NCBI RefSeq assembly: GCF_005048155.1
Contig: NZ_SUMB01000012.1
Coordinates: 124,001 to 188,000, forward strand
Length of the DNA: 64,000 nucleotides
Source: Streptomyces piniterrae
GTDB taxonomy: Bacteria > Actinomycetota > Actinomycetes > Streptomycetales > Streptomycetaceae
Reading direction: 5' to 3'
Shown here: positions 60,635 to 64,000 of the stretch, piece by piece
How positions within the stretch are numbered: the first letter of the stretch is position 1
Layout: every line of letters starts with the position of its first letter
Notes under the pieces: model-generated
Seen by the model: only the letters and a program-made list of their open reading frames with translations
The model's database searches: none
What the model was told of the DNA's origin: nothing
Translations under genes and position numbers: made by a program

Positions 60635-61153
60635 TCACTTCTTCCCGCGCGGCACCACCATCTCGGTCAGCAGCGCCTTGCCCGGTTCGATGGCCTGCCA
60701 GGTTCCGTACCAGGTCAGTACCGCTATCGCGGAGGTGGGAAAGGACTCCTGGGTGCGGGGGAGGGCGTCGCCGAGCCCGTCACCGGCGAGGGTCAGCACC
60801 AGGTCCTGGGTGCTCGGATTGTGCCCTATCAGCAGCAACGTATGGACATGCGCGGGGACTTCGCGCACGGCGGTAAGCAGCTCCGGGACGGTCGCCGCGT
60901 AGAGGGCGGGCTCATATCGCGCCGGGGGCGGGGTACCCAGTTGCGCGGCGGCCAGGTCCCAGGTCTCCCGGGTGCGCTGGGACGTGGAGCAGAGGACGAG
61001 CTCGGGCAGCCAGTCCGCATCGCGCAGCCAGCGTCCGGCGGCCGGCGCGTCACGGCGGCCCCGGGGCGCCAGGGGCCGCTCGTGGTCCGCCACGTCCGGC
61101 GGGCGTGCCGACTTGGCGTGTCGGAGGACTACCAGGCGCCGCAAGGAAGACAT
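60635..61153 (-). CDS. SixA-type histidine phosphatase
   Basis: The protein of 172 residues belongs to the histidine-acid phosphatase branch. The RHG-type motif appears as VVLRHAKSARP with the catalytic His 12, then TSQRTRETW and the second His in LLLIGHNPSTQDL. SixA in E. coli removes phosphate from histidine of the PTS protein NPr; the target here is unknown. Its stop is 15 bp from the convergent PadR gene. Confidence 0.9.
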   Translation of the reverse strand: MSSLRRLVVLRHAKSARPPDVADHERPLAPRGRRDAPAAGRWLRDADWLPELVLCSTSQRTRETWDLAAAQLGTPPPARYEPALYAATVPELLTAVREVPAHVHTLLLIGHNPSTQDLVLTLAGDGLGDALPRTQESFPTSAIAVLTWYGTWQAIEPGKALLTEMVVPRGKK

Positions 61154-61403
61154 GCAGACACTCCGAGGAGGGGGAGCGGCGGTCGGTTTCCCCGCCGTGG
61201 CGTGATCCAGGATGGCACTCGTTGCGGCGAAGCGCAGCGCGTGGGCGGGGCTGGGGCTGGGGTGCCTGCGTGAGGTGTGTGATGCGGGTGTGGCTGGCGA
61301 TCGTTGATCTTGGGTGATTGTCGGGTTGTGGGTGGATGGGTGCGTTCGTGGTGTTTGGTGGGTGGCTGGGTTTCGTGTGGGGGGTGGGGGGTGTTGTGTG
61401 GGT

Positions 61404-62249
61404 ATGGAGCCGAGAGAGTTGTGGGGTCGTCATGCGGTTTTGGCGGAGGCGTTTTGTGTGGGGGATGAGCGGGTGAGGGAGGCGCAGGCGCGGTTGGATG
61501 AGGCGCAGGCGGATCGGTTGCGGGTGTTGGCGGCTTTTGCGGTGACGGTGGGGAGTACGGGGGCGGTTGCTGATTTGTTTGGGTTGAGTGAGCGTGAGGT
61601 GCGGGTGGCGCGTCGGACGGTGGGGAAGGAGGACGCGCGGGCGGTGGCGGATGATCTGTTGGCCGCCGCGACGGCTCCGCCCGCGATGCCCCCCGTGGAG
61701 TCGGTGGATGAGGATGACGAGGACGAGGACGTGGCGTCGCCTTCGGGTGTGAGTGAGGGGGTCGGCGCGACCTCCGGTGGCGTCGTGGGGGAGCCGAGCG
61801 TGTCCGCCGCGGTGGATGCGGTGCTGGTGGGGAGTTGGCAGACGGGCGTGGATCTGCGGGAGCTGGCCGCGGAGTTGGGTCTAGATCTGTCGCGGTTGGT
61901 GGCGCGTGCGCAGCAGTTGTCGGCTCAGGGACGGTTGCCCTCCGGTCCGGTGCAGGAGGGGTACGGGGGGCGCCATCGGAAGAGCACCAACGAGTCGCAT
62001 GAGGCGGAGTGCTCCATCCCCGCCCAGCAGCCGGGGAGTTGGGGCGCGGTGTCGTCGGCCCAGGCCGTGCCCTCGGCCTGGTACTCCACGGGGACGCCGT
62101 CGGTGGAGGCCGTGGCGGAGGTGACGGCGGTGCCGACGGACTGGGATCAGGCACTGGCCGCGTGGGGACAGTTCGCGCCTCCCTATGAGGAACCACCGCC
62201 GGTGGCGGCGTCGGCACAGCCCTGGATGCAGTATCACCTCAGCTCCTGA
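61404..62249 (+). CDS. uncharacterised protein encoded in G/T-biased DNA
   Basis: This 281-residue protein begins MEPRELWGRHAVLAEAF, followed by a helical region (REAQARLDEAQADRLRVLAAFAVTVG) and a helix-turn-helix-like VADLFGLSEREVRVARRTVG. An acidic run (VDEDDEDEDVAS) and a low-complexity C-terminus with Trp/Tyr/Pro-rich residues follow. A second possible helix-turn-helix is LRELAAELGLDLSRLVARA. I do not recognise a family. The first 260 bp of the gene and 100 bp before it are very poor in C on the plus strand, with GTT, TTT and TTG codons unlike neighbours. The start is chosen at ATG 61404; a longer frame from 61314 lacks a clear signal. Confidence 0.65.
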   Translation: MEPRELWGRHAVLAEAFCVGDERVREAQARLDEAQADRLRVLAAFAVTVGSTGAVADLFGLSEREVRVARRTVGKEDARAVADDLLAAATAPPAMPPVESVDEDDEDEDVASPSGVSEGVGATSGGVVGEPSVSAAVDAVLVGSWQTGVDLRELAAELGLDLSRLVARAQQLSAQGRLPSGPVQEGYGGRHRKSTNESHEAECSIPAQQPGSWGAVSSAQAVPSAWYSTGTPSVEAVAEVTAVPTDWDQALAAWGQFAPPYEEPPPVAASAQPWMQYHLSS

Positions 62250-62276
62250 AGCACCCCCCGCCTCAGCAGGCAGCCC

Positions 62277-62777
62277 TCAGCGACCGCACCGAGCACGCAG
62301 CCGGTGCAGCGTCGCGCGCATGCTGTCGCGGTTGTGCGCGGCGCGCCGGGCCGCCGGGGTTCCCGTGAAGAACAGCCCCAGCGTCTCGGCGCCCCAGCGG
62401 CGCCAGCCGTGCCGCCGATGGTCCACCCAGTACTCGGTGACCAGCGTGCCTTCTCCCACCGGCGTCAGACGGTAGCCCCAACGCGCCACAGGCATACCGA
62501 AGGTGCTGACGTCGAAGGCGAACTCCCGGCCCGGGTCGGCGATGACGATCCGGCAGGTGGTGAACCAGAACCACAGCGCCTTCCGGTTGAAGCCCACGAA
62601 GCGGGTTCCGCGCGACCACACCCAGAAGACCTCCGGACTCCACTCCTTCATCCGCCGGATGTCCGCGAGCGCCGCGTAGACGGCATCCGGCGGACGGGGA
62701 ATCTCCAGCGATTCCTCAACGCTCCACACCCTGGCGCGGTCATGGGCCGGCCGGCCGCCAGACGCTCGCGCGGTCAT
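62277..62777 (-). CDS. SRPBCC (START-like) family protein
   Basis: This 166-residue protein has the polyketide-cyclase/START pattern: EESLEIPRPPDAVYAALADIRRMKEWSPEVFWVW, then GFNRKALWFWFTTCRIVIADPGREFAFDV and YRLTPVGEGTLVTEYWVDHRR. It should form a helix-grip hydrophobic pocket; the ligand is unknown. ATG 62777 overlaps the stop of the alpha/beta hydrolase gene (ATGA), so the two are translationally coupled. Confidence 0.88.
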   Translation of the reverse strand: MTARASGGRPAHDRARVWSVEESLEIPRPPDAVYAALADIRRMKEWSPEVFWVWSRGTRFVGFNRKALWFWFTTCRIVIADPGREFAFDVSTFGMPVARWGYRLTPVGEGTLVTEYWVDHRRHGWRRWGAETLGLFFTGTPAARRAAHNRDSMRATLHRLRARCGR

Positions 62778-63571
62778 CGACCGGCCTCCAGGGCCCGTGC
62801 CCGGTCCGCAGCGCCCTCCGGCGTCGGGACGCGGTCCACGCCCGCCCTGACCACGGCCGCCGCATCCAGCACCGTACGGGCGACAGCCGCCGTGTCGGAC
62901 AGGCTGGTGACGTGCCCGCACCCCGGCCGGACGGCGAGGCGGCCGTCGCGGCAGGCCCGGAGGAAGAGGCGTTCGTGACGGCGGAAGTGGTCGCGTCCGC
63001 CGTTCACCAGCCATACCGGTCCCGGATACGCCGCGAGCGAGGCCAGCGGGTTCATGTCGGCAACCGCGTCGACGACGCCCGGTATCACCTCGCTGGCAAG
63101 GCCCCCCGAGATCATGGCCTCGGCCGTCGGCCTGGGGAGGGTGCGACGGAATCCGAACGCGCTGAGCCGATTGGCCGCCTCGGGACACGCGGCCGCCGCC
63201 CGGCCCGCGCCGCGGAAGGCGGCACCGAACAGCCCGCGCGGCAGTGACGTACAGCCCATCGCCACCACGCCCAGAACCCGGTCGGGGTGGCTCGCGGCGG
63301 TGGCTATGGAGACATAGCCGCCCAGGGACAGTCCTACGACCAGTGCCCGTCCGCCCAGCGCGTCGATGGCTCCGTCGACCGCCCGCACCGCGCCGGCCAT
63401 CGTGAACGGCTCGCCGCGCCGGGCGCCATGGCCCGGCAAGTCGGGTGCCGCCGTGGGATGACGGTTGCCGATGTGCTCGATCACGGGATGCCACATCGTG
63501 CCGCTCACGCGCATGCCGTGCACGAAAACGATGGGCGGTGGGGCTTCATCGTGGGGCGCTGTGGGGTCCAT
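62774..63571 (-). CDS. alpha/beta hydrolase
   Basis: This protein of 265 residues shows FVHGMRVSGTMWHPV, the lid entry DLPGHGARRGEPF, the nucleophile elbow VGLSLGGYVSIA with Ser 82, and a His in RPGCGHVTSLSD. Its class is the general hydrolase/esterase group. It is first in a two-gene operon with the SRPBCC gene and divergent from a TetR gene. The longer frame reaching 63967 is a shadow of that TetR gene; ATG 63571 is the first start outside it but has only a weak ribosome site. Confidence 0.88.
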   Translation of the reverse strand: MDPTAPHDEAPPPIVFVHGMRVSGTMWHPVIEHIGNRHPTAAPDLPGHGARRGEPFTMAGAVRAVDGAIDALGGRALVVGLSLGGYVSIATAASHPDRVLGVVAMGCTSLPRGLFGAAFRGAGRAAAACPEAANRLSAFGFRRTLPRPTAEAMISGGLASEVIPGVVDAVADMNPLASLAAYPGPVWLVNGGRDHFRRHERLFLRACRDGRLAVRPGCGHVTSLSDTAAVARTVLDAAAVVRAGVDRVPTPEGAADRARALEAGR

Positions 63572-63594
63572 GCCCGGCACGCTACACCCAAATG

Positions 63595-63612
63595 CAACGC
63601 AACGTTGCGTTG
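63595..63612. promoter_or_regulatory. 18-bp perfect palindrome, candidate TetR operator
   Basis: CAACGCAACGTTGCGTTG is symmetrical over 18 bp and lies between the divergent hydrolase and TetR genes, 24 bp from the hydrolase start. TTGTGT (63610-63615) and TTAGTC (63633-63638), spaced 17 bp, could be the TetR promoter. The -10 would end 8 bp before the ATG, so the message may be leaderless. Confidence 0.7.
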
Positions 63613-63646
63613 TGTTCTGGAGTGGGTCTTCGTTAGTCTTCGCCTC

Positions 63647-64000
63647 ATGAGCGAGCGACGGGACGGGCAGCGACAAGGCGAGCGATACGGAGCGCGGAAC
63701 CGCGAACGGCCCGGCGGTGGGACCGCCGGCCCGCGCAAGTCGCAGGACATCTTCGACGCCACGCTGGATCTGCTCGCGGAGAAGGGGTACGAGGGCCTGA
63801 CCGTCGAGGGGGTCGCCCAGCGATCCCAGGTCAACAAGACCACCATCTACCGCTGGTGGCCCTCCAAGGGAGCTCTGCTCGGCGCCGCGCTCACCGGCGC
63901 CCGCCAACTCGACCTCGAACCGCCCGACACCGGCAGCCTCCAGGGCGACCTGGAAGCCCTGCTGCACACCATCGTCACCCTCCTCACCGCACCGCCGGCC
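63647..64000 (+). CDS. TetR-family regulator (5' part, cut by window end)
   Basis: The first 118 residues are present. After a basic, low-complexity N-terminus the TetR domain reads KSQDIFDATLDLLAEKGYEGLTVEGVAQRSQVNKTTIYRWWPSKGALL. The C-terminal ligand domain begins but lies mostly outside the window. It is divergent from the alpha/beta hydrolase-SRPBCC pair, with a perfect palindrome between, so it probably represses that pair and itself. Confidence 0.9.
   Translation, partial: MSERRDGQRQGERYGARNRERPGGGTAGPRKSQDIFDATLDLLAEKGYEGLTVEGVAQRSQVNKTTIYRWWPSKGALLGAALTGARQLDLEPPDTGSLQGDLEALLHTIVTLLTAPPA

Noticed and set aside
61129..62217. Long proline/threonine-rich minus-strand frame
   Set aside because: It is antisense to the G/T-biased unknown gene and the SixA start; its Pro/His/Thr-rich composition comes from C/A-rich complement, with no domain or ribosome site.

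Overview
The window is about 72% G+C by eye, with dense high-GC codon use, an AfsR/SARP regulator, an RsbU/SpoIIE-type phosphatase with an anti-sigma-like ATPase domain, a DUF998 membrane protein and many TetR/ArsR/PadR regulators. This fits a Streptomyces chromosome or a close relative. I saw no rRNA, tRNA, CRISPR array, IS element or phage module.

Layout. 1-4432: an ArsR regulator with a candidate operator, then a minus-strand three-gene molybdenum hydroxylase operon of PaoABC type. 4506-14869: regulation and envelope (large SARP-NTPase-TPR regulator, Tat-exported esterase, SpoIIE phosphatase, NarL/DesK two-component pair, DUF998 protein). 15000-25855: a giant CtpI-like P-type ATPase, a BRCT/beta-propeller/TPR protein, a secreted PE-PPE/cutinase-like hydrolase and two TetR regulators. 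26211-31168: a second, paralogous PaoABC-type operon on the plus strand ending in xdhC, facing a TetR gene across two near-identical palindromes 30 bp apart. 31269-36739: an FGE/SUMF1 pseudogene, a small protein coupled to a membrane M48 peptidase, and a Vms1/Rv2629-like protein. 36818-41352: a 3-hydroxyisobutyryl-CoA hydrolase behind a decayed acyl-CoA dehydrogenase, and the glyoxylate pair aceA-aceB.

41360-48505 (minus): a membrane-anchored periplasmic-binding-like protein, a P-loop ATPase and a NACHT-LRR protein. The last is of the bacterial NLR type, some members of which give phage defence. 48725-53253: ferredoxin-like protein, FBP/FusB-like zinc-finger protein, TetR regulator, an ArsP-like permease fused to a SAM methyltransferase, a ketosynthase pseudogene and a secreted peptidoglycan-binding protein. 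53254-54140: a gene-poor stretch with an 18-bp repeat array and four successive hairpins (candidate structured RNA). 54141-64000: TPR, DinB, YidB, a GNAT-AAA fusion, MBL-rhodanese, NTF2-like, PadR, SixA, an unknown protein with strongly G/T-biased DNA, SRPBCC and alpha/beta hydrolase genes, and the 5' part of a TetR gene facing a perfect palindrome.

The most unusual items are the permease-methyltransferase fusion, the NACHT-LRR/ATPase/receptor neighbourhood, the BRCT-propeller-TPR and GNAT-AAA fusions, the structured intergenic region at 53713-53899, and 18-bp tandem arrays that recur at four separate places. All functional statements rest on motif recognition and family knowledge. No database search was run.
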